From NCBI GenBank assembly GCA_011050615.1, contig DRFJ01000014.1:1-64000 (forward strand): 64,000 nucleotides of DNA, written 5' to 3'. The notes under the pieces are model-generated. The model searched no databases. It saw only the letters and a program-made list of their open reading frames with translations, and was not told the origin of the DNA. A program made the translations under genes and the position numbers. Source of the stretch: Bacteroidota bacterium. GTDB taxonomy: Bacteria; Bacteroidota; Bacteroidia; Bacteroidales; VadinHA17. Shown here in pieces: positions 52,736-61,281 of this stretch (its first letter is position 1; the number at the start of each line of letters is the position of its first letter).

Positions 52736-54100
52736 TTAAAAAAATGCTTTTCTGAGAGCCTCCGTTGCAGTGTAGTATTTTACGATCATATTGGGTACTT
52801 CCCATTCAGGCATGTTCCCTTTATTGACATATTCAAGATATTTTTCCATTACCTGTCCGAAATGAGCCTCATGACCCAGCCTGTATCTTTCAGGAATGAT
52901 AAATTTCCAGGTATTTTCATTCAGCCGTGTATAGCCGATTCCTTCCCATGGCAACTCATCGAGTGCCTGGTCCAGCATTGGATTAAGGCTGTCTGTGGCT
53001 TCCTTCAATTCAAGGTATAATTCAGGTTTATATAATTCTTCTTCCCCCTGCCTGATTACCAGGTTTGACTTTGTACCTTTCATAACTGAATAATGAGTGT
53101 CTCCTGTCCCTTCCCCTGCCCGGAATTTCCATTCAACAACCACCCTGGCGTAGGTGTCTTTTATCTTATATATTATTTCTCCGTTGGCATACACGTGCAA
53201 TTTACCATCAATAATATCCTTATCGAGGAATGACGGAAAGCTATCCATGCCGCTTACTTCACTGAATTCTTCAGCACTCAGGATGCCTGGCCATCTGCGG
53301 GCTTTTATTATTTCAATATCACTTTTGTCAAGGACTACTCCGGGATAACATTCCCACTGGATAAGGTCAATCAGGTGAGTTGTTACATCAACTATGCCTT
53401 CCCCCTGTTGCCGGGTGTCGAAATACCATGCCGGTCTTTGGAGGGCATGGCCCGAGACGTATTTAAAAAAGTGATGCACACTTTCTTTTGTAACAGCAGG
53501 TTGATCAGCACTGCCAGCCCTTAGCTCGCCGAAGATTTCCTTGTTTTGTGACAGTGCTTTCTGCAGCATGGTTGTGATCTCGTATCGTTCGGTCATAATA
53601 TCGTAGAGGAGCACATTATTCTCTTCAGCTACTCTGAAAGCCTCTTCAAGCATCGGGAATTTATCCGGTGTTATGACCATTGGTTTGTCGGCCAGTACAT
53701 TTAAGCCGGCTTTTACCGATTCAAGTATATAATCGGTCTTCTTATTATTATTACCTGACAGGATTACTACATTGCCCGGCCGGGTTTCAAGCATGCGCTC
53801 AAAAAAACCGGCACCTGCATAAACTTTTACTTCCCAGCTGGTGGGATTATCTTCCCTGTTATTATATAAACTGATCCTTTCAAGGTGTTGAGAGAGCTCA
53901 TCACCTTGCGGGGCAAAAACATAGGCCCGGGGAGCTACTTCATCATACATATTCTTCTGCACCAGAGCCGCATGAAAATGCCCGGGATCAAGCGTCATAA
54001 GTTTTATATTGACCATCTCTTTCGTTTTTTCATTTTCCCCCCTTCCGCATGCTGCGGATGTTAAAATTAAAATAAGGGATGGGTATTTTAAAAGTTTCAT
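52736..54100 (-). CDS. Gfo/Idh/MocA-type oxidoreductase, lipoprotein
   Basis: 454 aa, lipobox SAAC with Cys18. Then a Rossmann-like domain (LMTLDPGHFHAALVQ, LADKPMVITPDKF) and a long C-terminal oxidoreductase domain (PAWYFDTRQQGEGIVDVTTH). It belongs to the secreted group with a putative-oxidoreductase C-terminal domain. Sec-type and not Tat-type signal, unlike the paralog at 50236. Substrate unknown. Confidence 0.85.
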   Translation of the reverse strand: MKLLKYPSLILILTSAACGRGENEKTKEMVNIKLMTLDPGHFHAALVQKNMYDEVAPRAYVFAPQGDELSQHLERISLYNNREDNPTSWEVKVYAGAGFFERMLETRPGNVVILSGNNNKKTDYILESVKAGLNVLADKPMVITPDKFPMLEEAFRVAEENNVLLYDIMTERYEITTMLQKALSQNKEIFGELRAGSADQPAVTKESVHHFFKYVSGHALQRPAWYFDTRQQGEGIVDVTTHLIDLIQWECYPGVVLDKSDIEIIKARRWPGILSAEEFSEVSGMDSFPSFLDKDIIDGKLHVYANGEIIYKIKDTYARVVVEWKFRAGEGTGDTHYSVMKGTKSNLVIRQGEEELYKPELYLELKEATDSLNPMLDQALDELPWEGIGYTRLNENTWKFIIPERYRLGHEAHFGQVMEKYLEYVNKGNMPEWEVPNMIVKYYTATEALRKAFF

Positions 54101-54160
54101 ATTACAGTAAAATTTCCAAGAGAAAATTACTCATTACTTTTATTTAATCCTATATCTTCA

Positions 54161-54168
54161 TAACTTTG
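54161..54168 (+). promoter_or_regulatory. Promoter -7 element for fumarase
   Basis: TAACTTTG, exact TAnnTTTG, 47 nt before the start codon. The upstream -33 region is T-rich but without an exact TTTG. Confidence 0.45.
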
Positions 54169-54215
54169 ATTAAAGTGTATATCTCTGAAATAATACTAAC
54201 CAAATAATTCATACC

Positions 54216-55826
54216 ATGGCCGATTTTATATACGAAAAACCTTTCCAGATAAGAAAAGACAAAACTGAATACCGTCTGATCACCTCGGATCATGTAAAAC
54301 TAATAAAACAGGATGGGCGTGAAGTCCTGAAAGTTGATCCCGAAGGACTGGAATTGCTTGCCAGGGAAGCAATAAATGATGTCTCTTTCCTGATGCGCAG
54401 CTCTCACCTCGAGAAACTCAGGAAAATCCTTGATGATCCTGAAGCAACAGATAATGACAAATTTGTTGCTTACGTAATGTTGAAGAACCAGGTTATTGCC
54501 GTCCATGGAGAGTTGCCTTCCTGCCAGGATACGGGAACAGCCATTGTAATTGGCAAAAAAGGGGAGGATGTTTACACAGGAGCAGATGATGCGGAATTCA
54601 TCTCAAGGGGGGTTTATGATATTTATAAAAATAAAAACCTGAGATATTCCCAGATAATCCCCTATTCGATGTTCGAGGAGAAGAATTCAGGCAGTAATCT
54701 ACCTGCACAAATAGACATTTATTCGAAACCAGGCAGGGAATATGAATTCCTGTTTATTACAAAGGGTGGTGGATCGGCCAATAAAACATTCCTCTACCAG
54801 ATGACAAAATCGCTCCTGAACGAGGAGAATCTTACCAGGTTTGTAAAGGAAAAGATCAGGGAACTGGGAACGGCAGCATGCCCGCCCTATCACCTGGCAC
54901 TGGTGATCGGGGGAACATCTGCAGAGGCAACTCTTAAAACCGTTAAGGAAGCATCAGCAGGCTACCTTGATCACCTGCCTGTGGAGGGTAATACCAGTGG
55001 AAGGGCCTTCCGTGATCTTGAATGGGAGAAGAAAATTGAGAAAATATGCCAGGAATATGGTGTGGGAGCTCAGTTTGGAGGAAAATATTTTGTGCATGAC
55101 GTGAGGGTTATACGAATGCCGAGACATGCTGCCTCCTGTCCGGTTGGAATGGGAGTAAGCTGCAGCGCCGACAGGAATATAAAAGCCAGGATAACCGAAA
55201 AGGGTATTTTCCTGGAGAAGCTGGAAAGGAAGCCGGAGCGCTTTATGCCGGAAAAAGCACCGGCACTGGAGGAACCCGTTGAGATTGATATTGACAGGCC
55301 TATGGATGAGGTGCTGGCGGACCTTGACAAATATCCTGTGAAAACCAGGCTGAGCCTGACAGGCACCCTTGTTGTTGCCAGGGATATGGCCCATGCACGA
55401 ATCAAGACAATGCTCGACGAAGGCAAGCCCATGCCCGATTATTTTAAGAACCACCCGGTATATTATGCCGGCCCGGCCAAAACCCCGAAGGGTATGGCAT
55501 CAGGAAGTTTCGGACCCACCACGGCAGGGAGGATGGATCCCTATGTCGACCTCTTCCAGAGCCACAGGGGGTCAATGATAATGCTGGCCAAAGGTAACCG
55601 CTCAAGACAGGTGATAGATGCATGTAAGAAACACGGCGGATTTTATCTTGGCACTATAGGCGGACCGGCAGCTGTATTGGCCGAGGAAAATATCAAATCG
55701 GTTGAGGTAGTCGATTTTGAAGAGCTGGGAATGGAGGCGGTGAGGAAGATAAGGGTTGAAAAACTGGCAGCCTTCATCCTTACCGATGATAAGGGGAATG
55801 ATTTTTTTGATGAATATAATAGATAG
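54216..55826 (+). CDS. fumA: Fumarate hydratase, class I (iron-sulfur)
   Basis: Interconverts fumarate and malate. 536 aa single chain with an N-terminal alpha domain (Fumerase) and C-terminal beta domain. The three Cys that should hold the oxygen-sensitive [4Fe-4S] cluster are Cys103 ([10 protein letters not shown]), Cys222 (GTAACPPYH) and Cys316 (GVSCSADRN). Substrate-site [16 protein letters not shown] is present near 430-445. The gene stands alone. Confidence 0.95.
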   Translation: MADFIYEKPFQIRKDKTEYRLITSDHVKLIKQDGREVLKVDPEGLELLAREAINDVSFLMRSSHLEKLRKILDDPEATDNDKFVAYVMLKNQVIAVHGELPSCQDTGTAIVIGKKGEDVYTGADDAEFISRGVYDIYKNKNLRYSQIIPYSMFEEKNSGSNLPAQIDIYSKPGREYEFLFITKGGGSANKTFLYQMTKSLLNEENLTRFVKEKIRELGTAACPPYHLALVIGGTSAEATLKTVKEASAGYLDHLPVEGNTSGRAFRDLEWEKKIEKICQEYGVGAQFGGKYFVHDVRVIRMPRHAASCPVGMGVSCSADRNIKARITEKGIFLEKLERKPERFMPEKAPALEEPVEIDIDRPMDEVLADLDKYPVKTRLSLTGTLVVARDMAHARIKTMLDEGKPMPDYFKNHPVYYAGPAKTPKGMASGSFGPTTAGRMDPYVDLFQSHRGSMIMLAKGNRSRQVIDACKKHGGFYLGTIGGPAAVLAEENIKSVEVVDFEELGMEAVRKIRVEKLAAFILTDDKGNDFFDEYNR

Positions 55827-55871
55827 ATTGAGGCTAAGGAGGGAGCAGGGTTTATACCAGTGGTTCCCGGA

Positions 55872-56006
55872 TCACCGGGTGCCGGGTATCCGGGGCTTGC
55901 AGGTGTGCTTTTTATAGTAAAGAAACCAGACTTCTTTTTCCCTGTTGTGGTTCTTTTCCAACCAGGTGCGCTATTCATCGCGGGTGATTACATGACGAGT
56001 TTTCAT
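55872..56006 (-). pseudogene. N-terminal remnant of a YdeI/OmpD-associated family gene
   Basis: From ATG 56006 the frame reads MKTRHVITRDE, a TAG stop, then RTWLEKNHNREKEVWFLYYK and KHTCKP, ending at TGA. This is the N-terminus of YdeI-family proteins (usual pattern REEW..WLEKNH..EKEVW..YYKKHTGKP). The TAG stands where the family has Trp (TGG to TAG). The remaining about 150 residues are gone. Confidence 0.6.
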
Positions 56007-56137
56007 GGCTTATTTAAAAGATAAAGGTAAAAGGACAAAAGCCCAGGACAGAATTATTATCATCCGCCATACCCTTTCAATCTCACTTTATAAACTTTAA
56101 AAACCTTATAAACCCTGTCAACTTAAATATTTATCAT

Positions 56138-56145
56138 TAGCTTTG
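56138..56145 (+). promoter_or_regulatory. Promoter -7 element for the SDR gene
   Basis: TAGCTTTG, exact TAnnTTTG, 40 nt before the TTG start. No exact -33 TTTG. Confidence 0.4.
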
Positions 56146-56184
56146 GCGCCGAAATTCAGTATGTTTTAGATAATATCTGGTTAA

Positions 56185-57084
56185 TTGGCGAAGTGGACCG
56201 AAGATAATATTCCCCGTCTTGACAACAGAAATGTTATTGTAACAGGTGCCAACAGCGGTATTGGTTTTCAGGCTGCGAAAAAGCTTGCCCTGAAAGGTGC
56301 AAAAGTCATCATGGCATGCCGTAATACTGAGAAAGCAACCCGGGCAGTTGACATGATACTAAAGAAAGATAAAGGGGCCGACCTGGAATTTATGCATCTT
56401 GACCTTTCCAGCCTGGATTCGGTTAAGGGATTTGCAGATATATACAAAGGCAGGTATAAGAAACTTGATATCCTTATCAATAATGCCGGGGTAATGGCTA
56501 CTCCCTTCAGAAAGACCAGGGATGGTTTCGAATGGCAATTTGGGATAAACCACCTTGGGCATTTCGTACTAACCGGACACCTGCTGGAAAGTCTTACCTC
56601 AACACCGGGAAGCAGGATTGTTACCGTTACAAGCATTGCCCATTTCAAAGGCAGGATACACTTCGGAGATTTATCGGGCGGGTCCTGGTATCGCAGGATG
56701 GAAGCCTACCGCCAGTCTAAACTCGCAAACCTGCTTTTCGCATATGAATTGCAAAAAAGACTGGGCCTCGCGGGATCATCAACCGTTTCGGTGGCAGCGC
56801 ACCCCGGGATAAGTGCAACCAGTATTGTATGGCTTCCCTTTCCTGTGAATAAGCTTAAGGACCTTGTCCTTATGAGCGCTTCCAAAGGGGTTCTGCCAGT
56901 TATTATGGCAGCAACGGATGCCGGTATCAAAGGGGGGGAATATATAGGTCCGGGGGGAATATGGCAGTCTTTCGGCTATCCTGCGGTTCTGAAATCTTCA
57001 GATCAGTCACATGTTGAAGGACTAGGGGAAAAGCTATGGAAGATTTCTGAGGAAATGACGGGATTGAAATACCTCGATTATTAA
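56185..57084 (+). CDS. Short-chain dehydrogenase/reductase
   Basis: 299 aa, starting with TTG at 56185. The first residues AKWTEDNIP match the usual start of this retinol-dehydrogenase-like subgroup, so the TTG is well supported. Cofactor motif TGANSGIG (20-27), NNAG (99-102), catalytic Ser150, Tyr175 and Lys179 (YRQSK). NADP-dependent alcohol/carbonyl oxidoreductase; substrate unknown. Closed by the terminator at 57118-57151. Confidence 0.9.
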   Translation: MAKWTEDNIPRLDNRNVIVTGANSGIGFQAAKKLALKGAKVIMACRNTEKATRAVDMILKKDKGADLEFMHLDLSSLDSVKGFADIYKGRYKKLDILINNAGVMATPFRKTRDGFEWQFGINHLGHFVLTGHLLESLTSTPGSRIVTVTSIAHFKGRIHFGDLSGGSWYRRMEAYRQSKLANLLFAYELQKRLGLAGSSTVSVAAHPGISATSIVWLPFPVNKLKDLVLMSASKGVLPVIMAATDAGIKGGEYIGPGGIWQSFGYPAVLKSSDQSHVEGLGEKLWKISEEMTGLKYLDY

Positions 57085-57117
57085 GTGCAATCGAATAATC
57101 CGATTTACTATAATTCT

Positions 57118-57151
57118 AAAAAAAAGGCTGCCTCCCGGGCAGCCTTTTTTT
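57118..57151. terminator. Bidirectional terminator between the SDR and rhodanese genes
   Basis: AGGCTGCC/GGCAGCCT stem flanked by an A-run and a T-run, 5-nt loop; both converging genes can use it. Confidence 0.88.
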
Positions 57152-57172
57152 ACTTTCTAATATGCATAACTA

Positions 57173-58123
57173 TTATTCGTATGCGTATTCCTTAATATTG
57201 TCAGTAGTCCAGTTTGACTTCGGAAGGTCACCATGGAACATGCTGTTTGCACCAAACTTAAGTGACTTGGCATCATAACCTAGAGTGCCCAGGTAGGCAG
57301 TAATGAAGGCACTTGTCTGACCAGTATAACAATAAACAACAATGGTTTTATCGGTTGGCAGCGTTTTCAGGTCGGTCGCCAGGGTTAATGACTGTCCCGG
57401 AACATAGTTATATGCACCCGGAATATGGCCAGGGTTGAGATATTCGCTGTTTGGCCAGTAGTTAACTATGTAATAGTTATCAGGATTATCGGTAACCATT
57501 GTGGCATTAATTGCATAAGCCCCAAAACCAGCAGCAATCATCCCGTCTATACGTGAATCAAGAATATCCTCACCGTTTTCAAAACCTGTATTTATTTCGG
57601 GGAGTTCACCTTCTTCAGGTTTAGTGTTTTCAGTATTTTCCAGGAAGGAGGCATAATAGGTGCTTACGTTACCTGACCAGCTGTCAAAATCTGAATGCCA
57701 TGATGTCATTCCGAAGAGGAGGGATTTGGCGTTAGTATAGCCTGCCAGTTTAAGCAGTGAAGTACAGTAAGCTGCACTCTGTCCGCTATAACACACCACC
57801 ACGATATTGTCCCCCATGTTACTGATATTGGTTTCGACATGTGTCAGGATATCAGCTGCTCCAACGTTAACAGCACCGGGTATATGGCCTTGGCCATAGT
57901 GTGTTGCTTGCCTTATGTCAATAATGTAAGGTGCATTACCACCATTAATTGCGGTTAATAAATCCTGTGCACTAATGTAAGACGGTAAACTTCCGACACT
58001 TACAACTGATTCTACATAATTAACCAGCACATCGGATTCAACAACCGGATCTTCCTTGGTACATGAAGAAACGATTAATAATGAGAATATCACACTGTAA
58101 AAGAAAAATTTTGTCTTTTTCAT
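57173..58123 (-). CDS. Lipoprotein with two rhodanese domains
   Basis: 316 aa from ATG 58123 (TTG at 58129 is less likely). Lipobox with Cys21. First rhodanese domain about 50-150 (VIDIRQ-type IIDIRQATHYGQGHIPGA, active Cys111 in CYSGQS), linker, second domain about 195-305 (GHIPGAYNY, active Cys265 in CYTGQT). Both active Cys are present, though the second lacks the usual Asp-Arg before GHIPGA. Family role: sulfur transfer from thiosulfate or persulfides. It follows the deca-heme gene by 68 nt on the same strand and is probably co-transcribed. Confidence 0.88.
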   Translation of the reverse strand: MKKTKFFFYSVIFSLLIVSSCTKEDPVVESDVLVNYVESVVSVGSLPSYISAQDLLTAINGGNAPYIIDIRQATHYGQGHIPGAVNVGAADILTHVETNISNMGDNIVVVCYSGQSAAYCTSLLKLAGYTNAKSLLFGMTSWHSDFDSWSGNVSTYYASFLENTENTKPEEGELPEINTGFENGEDILDSRIDGMIAAGFGAYAINATMVTDNPDNYYIVNYWPNSEYLNPGHIPGAYNYVPGQSLTLATDLKTLPTDKTIVVYCYTGQTSAFITAYLGTLGYDAKSLKFGANSMFHGDLPKSNWTTDNIKEYAYE

Positions 58124-58191
58124 AATCAATAATTTATTGGTTTCTGTTCATTAATAAAACTAAAAATTTGCTCAATACTATCAATTTCTTT

Positions 58192-59535
58192 TTATTTGGT
58201 CCATATTGCCGGGAGGGCATTATCAACCGTAATTTTGCCAGTGGCCTCTGCCTCCCATTCCAGAAGGTCATCCATAAACAGGTATAATTCCTTGTTTATC
58301 AAATCACCACCCTCATTCCTGATATGGCAGTTAACATAGCATGCCCCATCTGTCTGGGTCCGGCTGGTCCATCTGAGAATATTATGGGGAGTGGTATAAT
58401 TGTATGTCGGGAAGGCCTCAAGGCTGGCATATTCATCTACACCATAAACCTCCCAGTTATCGGGTGCGGCCAGTGTTCTTCTGACGAGTGTCATTTTATA
58501 ACCTGGTTTCGTTTCAGGTATCGGGTTAAGGGCGATTTTAAAATCCTGGTATGAAGGTATTCGTGCACCGTCGCCATGAACGTGGCATTCGCCACAGTTA
58601 TTGTAATCCTGGGAATGGCATACGTGGCAGTTGAAATCGTTATAATGCATATCATGATACATATTATCTGCCCTGTCATGGCAGTCATCACACTCAGGCA
58701 GATCAGAATATTCATACCTGTGATCAACGGGCATACCGTTACCATGAAGCTCGGTGCCGGTGTGGCAGTCAATACAATGATAACCTGCTTCTGTAAGATG
58801 AACATCAGGTTCTGTCCCCGAGGCTAATCCAAGATATGCATGTCCGCCCCTCGAACTATGGCATTTAATGCAAGTATTCAGCATACTGGGGCTTTTAATG
58901 AAGTTATGTCCGTCGACCAGTCCTCCACCCGCCAGGGGAGGTCTTACAACATGACAATTCCCGCATGTTCCATGGCAGGTAGCACAGTTGGCATTATACC
59001 CTTCGATCTGGTGTTGTGGCAGCTGACTGAAATCTTCGGGTCCGCTCAGTCCGCTTCTCATGGTGACTTTTCTTTTCTGGCCTGTCCCGTGGTGGAGGCT
59101 GGTGGAGAAATCACCCACTATATCATCATGGCAATCACCGCATTTCTCAACGTATTGTTCCGATGGGTGCCTCAGGAAATCACCTGAATGAGCCAGGTCT
59201 TTATCCGATGTCTTGTCCACACCGTTATGGCAATCGGTACATTTAAGCAGGTCATGTGTAGACGATTTGAAGGCCTCATAACCACCACCTTCCATAATAA
59301 CCCTGTCATAAGGTTCAAAGTGTGGCGCGGTACCTCCACATCCTCCTGCCGGGGCGGCAGTGTCAGGAGAATACACAAGCTGCAGATGATCATAGTCTGT
59401 ATGACAACCCTCGCAGGTACCATAGGGCAGAGTATCCTTGTCCTTGTTCGTTACTTTTGCACAACCGAAGATAAGAAGTGCAGGGAACAAAAAGATAAAC
59501 AGAGGCTTCAACTTGCTGAATATTATTGTGTTCAT
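58192..59535 (-). CDS. Multiheme c-type cytochrome lipoprotein (ten CxxCH plus one CxxxCH)
   Basis: 447 aa. Signal with likely lipobox IFGC (Cys25), so outer-membrane or periplasm anchored. Ten CxxCH motifs (CEGCH, CTDCH, CGDCH, CATCH, CGNCH, CIKCH, CIDCH, CDDCH, CHVCH, CGECH) lie between residues about 41 and 325. An extra CYVNCH (58324-58341) could hold an eleventh heme. Many additional His are available as distal ligands. It resembles multiheme electron carriers or reductases, but no family-specific active site was recognised. Operon with the rhodanese gene; divergent from a Crp/Fnr gene. Confidence 0.85.
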   Translation of the reverse strand: MNTIIFSKLKPLFIFLFPALLIFGCAKVTNKDKDTLPYGTCEGCHTDYDHLQLVYSPDTAAPAGGCGGTAPHFEPYDRVIMEGGGYEAFKSSTHDLLKCTDCHNGVDKTSDKDLAHSGDFLRHPSEQYVEKCGDCHDDIVGDFSTSLHHGTGQKRKVTMRSGLSGPEDFSQLPQHQIEGYNANCATCHGTCGNCHVVRPPLAGGGLVDGHNFIKSPSMLNTCIKCHSSRGGHAYLGLASGTEPDVHLTEAGYHCIDCHTGTELHGNGMPVDHRYEYSDLPECDDCHDRADNMYHDMHYNDFNCHVCHSQDYNNCGECHVHGDGARIPSYQDFKIALNPIPETKPGYKMTLVRRTLAAPDNWEVYGVDEYASLEAFPTYNYTTPHNILRWTSRTQTDGACYVNCHIRNEGGDLINKELYLFMDDLLEWEAEATGKITVDNALPAIWTK

Positions 59536-59634
59536 AATTTTATTATTGTGAAATAATTAACAATTACTGTAAAACGCCTTGCAATGTGTAAAAATTGCTG
59601 TTTTCCGCCTATTTGCCAATATGATTATGTATGA

Positions 59635-59691
59635 GATCAGTATCATATTCTATTGCTCTGCGATGGCAAAAAAACTGATCTGTGTCATATT
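59635..59691. promoter_or_regulatory. Two direct repeats, candidate operators
   Basis: GATCAGTATCATATT (59635-59649) and GATCTGTGTCATATT (59677-59691) agree at 13 of 15 positions and start exactly 42 bp apart, four helical turns. They lie between the multiheme operon and the Crp/Fnr gene; the second covers the place where the -33 box of the regulator promoter would be. Confidence 0.5.
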
Positions 59692-59707
59692 TATCTATAG
59701 TTTTTCA

Positions 59708-59715
59708 TATATTTG
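59708..59715 (+). promoter_or_regulatory. Promoter -7 element for the Crp/Fnr gene
   Basis: TATATTTG, exact TAnnTTTG, 21 nt before ATG 59737. No good -33 box; the second direct repeat is there instead, as in activator-dependent promoters. Confidence 0.5.
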
Positions 59716-59736
59716 AAACAGATAAAATTAAAACGG

Positions 59737-60432
59737 ATGGATGAAACAATAAGGTATACTGCATGCACAATAAGTTCACATTGGGGGAGGTGTTTTGATA
59801 GATTAACGGAGGAAGAGAAGGATTATCTTGATAAACAGTCAGTTGCTATAAGGTATAAGAAGGGGGAGATAATTTGCAAGCAGGGAAGTTTTGTTTCCCA
59901 GGTGATGTATGTTAAAAAGGGACTTGTCAAGGTATATCTTGACAGCGGGAATAATTCACTGGTTCTAAAAATAATACCTGAAGGAAATTTACTCGGCCTT
60001 GCAGCTGTTTCACAGGAGTATAATACCTACCAGTATTCGGCCATGACTTATATAGATTCTGAGATACAACAGATCGACATAAATGTATTCAGGGAATTAT
60101 TGAATAAGAATCCTGAATTTTCCAGGGAGGTTATAGACATACTGAGTTCAAACAGTGTGCAGATCTACGGCAGGTTCTTTTGTCTGACCCACAAGCAGGC
60201 ATTTGGAAGGCTTGCCGACATTATCCTGTGTCTCTCGGAGCGTATTTTCAAAAAGAAGGAATTTGAACTGCCGCTTTCCAGGAAAGACCTGGCCGAGTTA
60301 TCGGGGATGAGTTCAGAGACAGTTATCAGGATACTGAAAAAGTTTCACGAGGAAGGACTTATCAGCATAAACGGCAAAAATTTCATTGTTCATGATTATG
60401 AACGTCTTCAGCAGATAAGTGACAAGGGCTGA
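59737..60432 (+). CDS. Crp/Fnr-family transcription regulator
   Basis: 231 aa from ATG 59737 (TTG at 59713 falls inside the -7 promoter box and is rejected). Cyclic-nucleotide-binding-type beta-barrel (about 25-145), dimer helix, and C-terminal HTH (about 165-225: LSRKDLAELSGMSSETVIRIL). Only Cys10 and Cys19 are near the N-terminus; a full four-Cys FNR cluster is not evident. The effector is unknown. It is divergent from the multiheme-rhodanese operon, its most likely target. Confidence 0.9.
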   Translation: MDETIRYTACTISSHWGRCFDRLTEEEKDYLDKQSVAIRYKKGEIICKQGSFVSQVMYVKKGLVKVYLDSGNNSLVLKIIPEGNLLGLAAVSQEYNTYQYSAMTYIDSEIQQIDINVFRELLNKNPEFSREVIDILSSNSVQIYGRFFCLTHKQAFGRLADIILCLSERIFKKKEFELPLSRKDLAELSGMSSETVIRILKKFHEEGLISINGKNFIVHDYERLQQISDKG

Positions 60433-60452
60433 TAAATAAATTTGGCCATAGT

Positions 60453-60484
60453 TTTGCACAGTCGTATAAACTGTGTTATATTTG
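60453..60484 (+). promoter_or_regulatory. Promoter of the initiator tRNA
   Basis: TTTG (60453-60456), 20-nt spacer, TATATTTG (60477-60484): exact Bacteroidota consensus, ending 9 nt before the tRNA. The spacer contains an inverted repeat ACAGT...ACTGT. Confidence 0.75.
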
Positions 60485-60493
60485 CATCCACAT

Positions 60494-60565
60494 TGCGGGG
60501 TGGAGCAGTGGCAGCTCGTTGGGCTCATAACCCAAAGGTCAGAGGTTCGAATCCTCTCCCCGCTA
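60494..60565 (+). tRNA. Initiator tRNA-fMet (anticodon CAT)
   Basis: Acceptor TGCGGGG/CCCCGCT with a T1-T72 mismatch, D stem GAGC/GCTC, anticodon stem TTGGG/CCCAA with loop CTCATAA, T arm AGAGG TTCGAAT CCTCT, discriminator A. The unpaired 1-72 position and the three G-C pairs next to the anticodon loop mark an initiator and not an elongator. CCA is not encoded. Confidence 0.93.
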
Positions 60566-60570
60566 CTAAG

Positions 60571-60609
60571 AAAAATCCCTTGCCGTGAAGCGGTGAGGGA
60601 TTTTTCTTT
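60571..60609 (+). terminator. Terminator of tRNA-fMet
   Basis: AAAAATCCCT (60571-60580) pairs with AGGGATTTTT (60596-60605), with an inner GCCG/CGGT stem; T-rich tail TTTTTCTTTT. Confidence 0.8.
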
Positions 60610-60895
60610 TCTGACCGAGGCCCGCTTGCGAGGCTGAGGAATGAAAACAAAAAAACCTCAGTCGCACCGCAGGCGAGACAAGGGATTTTTCCTTGTTAAG
60701 CCTCCCTCAAGGATCATGATCGAAGCGAATAATCTCTCCCTATCCTTCGAATGCTTGCTTTTGTAAGGAGGTAATCCTCAGTTTTCAATCCTGCCCCCCC
60801 CGTGAAACAACGGACTTCAATATGAGGAAATTAATTTGTAATTTTGCAGTTCATAACAGGTCAAAGTATAGTATAATCTTTAAAACAAGGATATC
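60610..60895. other. Gene-free region before the superoxide reductase gene
   Basis: GC-rich patch GACCGAGGCCCGCTTGCGAG, an inverted repeat CTGAGG...CCTCAG (about 60634-60660), and a second AAGGGATTTTT (about 60681) echoing the tRNA terminator. TAATTTTG at 60839-60846 is an exact -7 element for the next gene (leader about 40 nt). No coding frame recognised. Confidence 0.45.
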
Positions 60896-61279
60896 ATGCC
60901 ACGCGTATTCAAAGCAACAAATATTGAAGAAGAGGAAAAGGAGGTAAAGAAGGATTACCTCGACAGGCATATGCCTCATGTTATATGTGAAGATAAGGTT
61001 AAAAAGGGTGGGCTTTTCAAAGTAAAAGTCAGGATGGGAGAGAATTACGCTCATCCTGATGATCATGATCATTACATCAGCACTATACAGTTATGGAACA
61101 GGGAAACTCTTCTTGCCGAAACCAGGTATTCATCGGGAGCATACAGCAATAAACCTGCCCACGCGGAAGTTGATTTTTTTATCAATGCCCCCGGGGTATC
61201 AATGAATTTATCGGCAATGGCTGTGTGTACAAAGCATGGGTTATGGCAGAGTGAGGATAAAGCTGTAAAGGTTATTTAA
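60896..61279 (+). CDS. Superoxide reductase (neelaredoxin type)
   Basis: Reduces superoxide to peroxide in anaerobes without releasing O2. 127 aa, single iron domain and no desulforedoxin domain. The Fe ligands align with the family: His25 (DRHMP), His53 (AHP), His59 (DHDHY), Cys111 and His114 (CTKHGLW). The usual EKHxP has become Asp23-Arg24-His25, so the flexible Glu ligand and the catalytic Lys are replaced by similar residues. It is followed by the M23 peptidase gene after 2 nt. Confidence 0.87.
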   Translation: MPRVFKATNIEEEEKEVKKDYLDRHMPHVICEDKVKKGGLFKVKVRMGENYAHPDDHDHYISTIQLWNRETLLAETRYSSGAYSNKPAHAEVDFFINAPGVSMNLSAMAVCTKHGLWQSEDKAVKVI

Positions 61280-61281
61280 TT

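Noticed and set aside
59713-59736. TTG start for the Crp/Fnr gene
   Set aside because: The TTG is part of the -7 promoter element; ATG 59737 gives the usual length.
60610-60700. Second tRNA or duplicated tRNA fragment after tRNA-fMet
   Set aside because: Only the terminator-like AAGGGATTTTT is repeated; no cloverleaf can be drawn.
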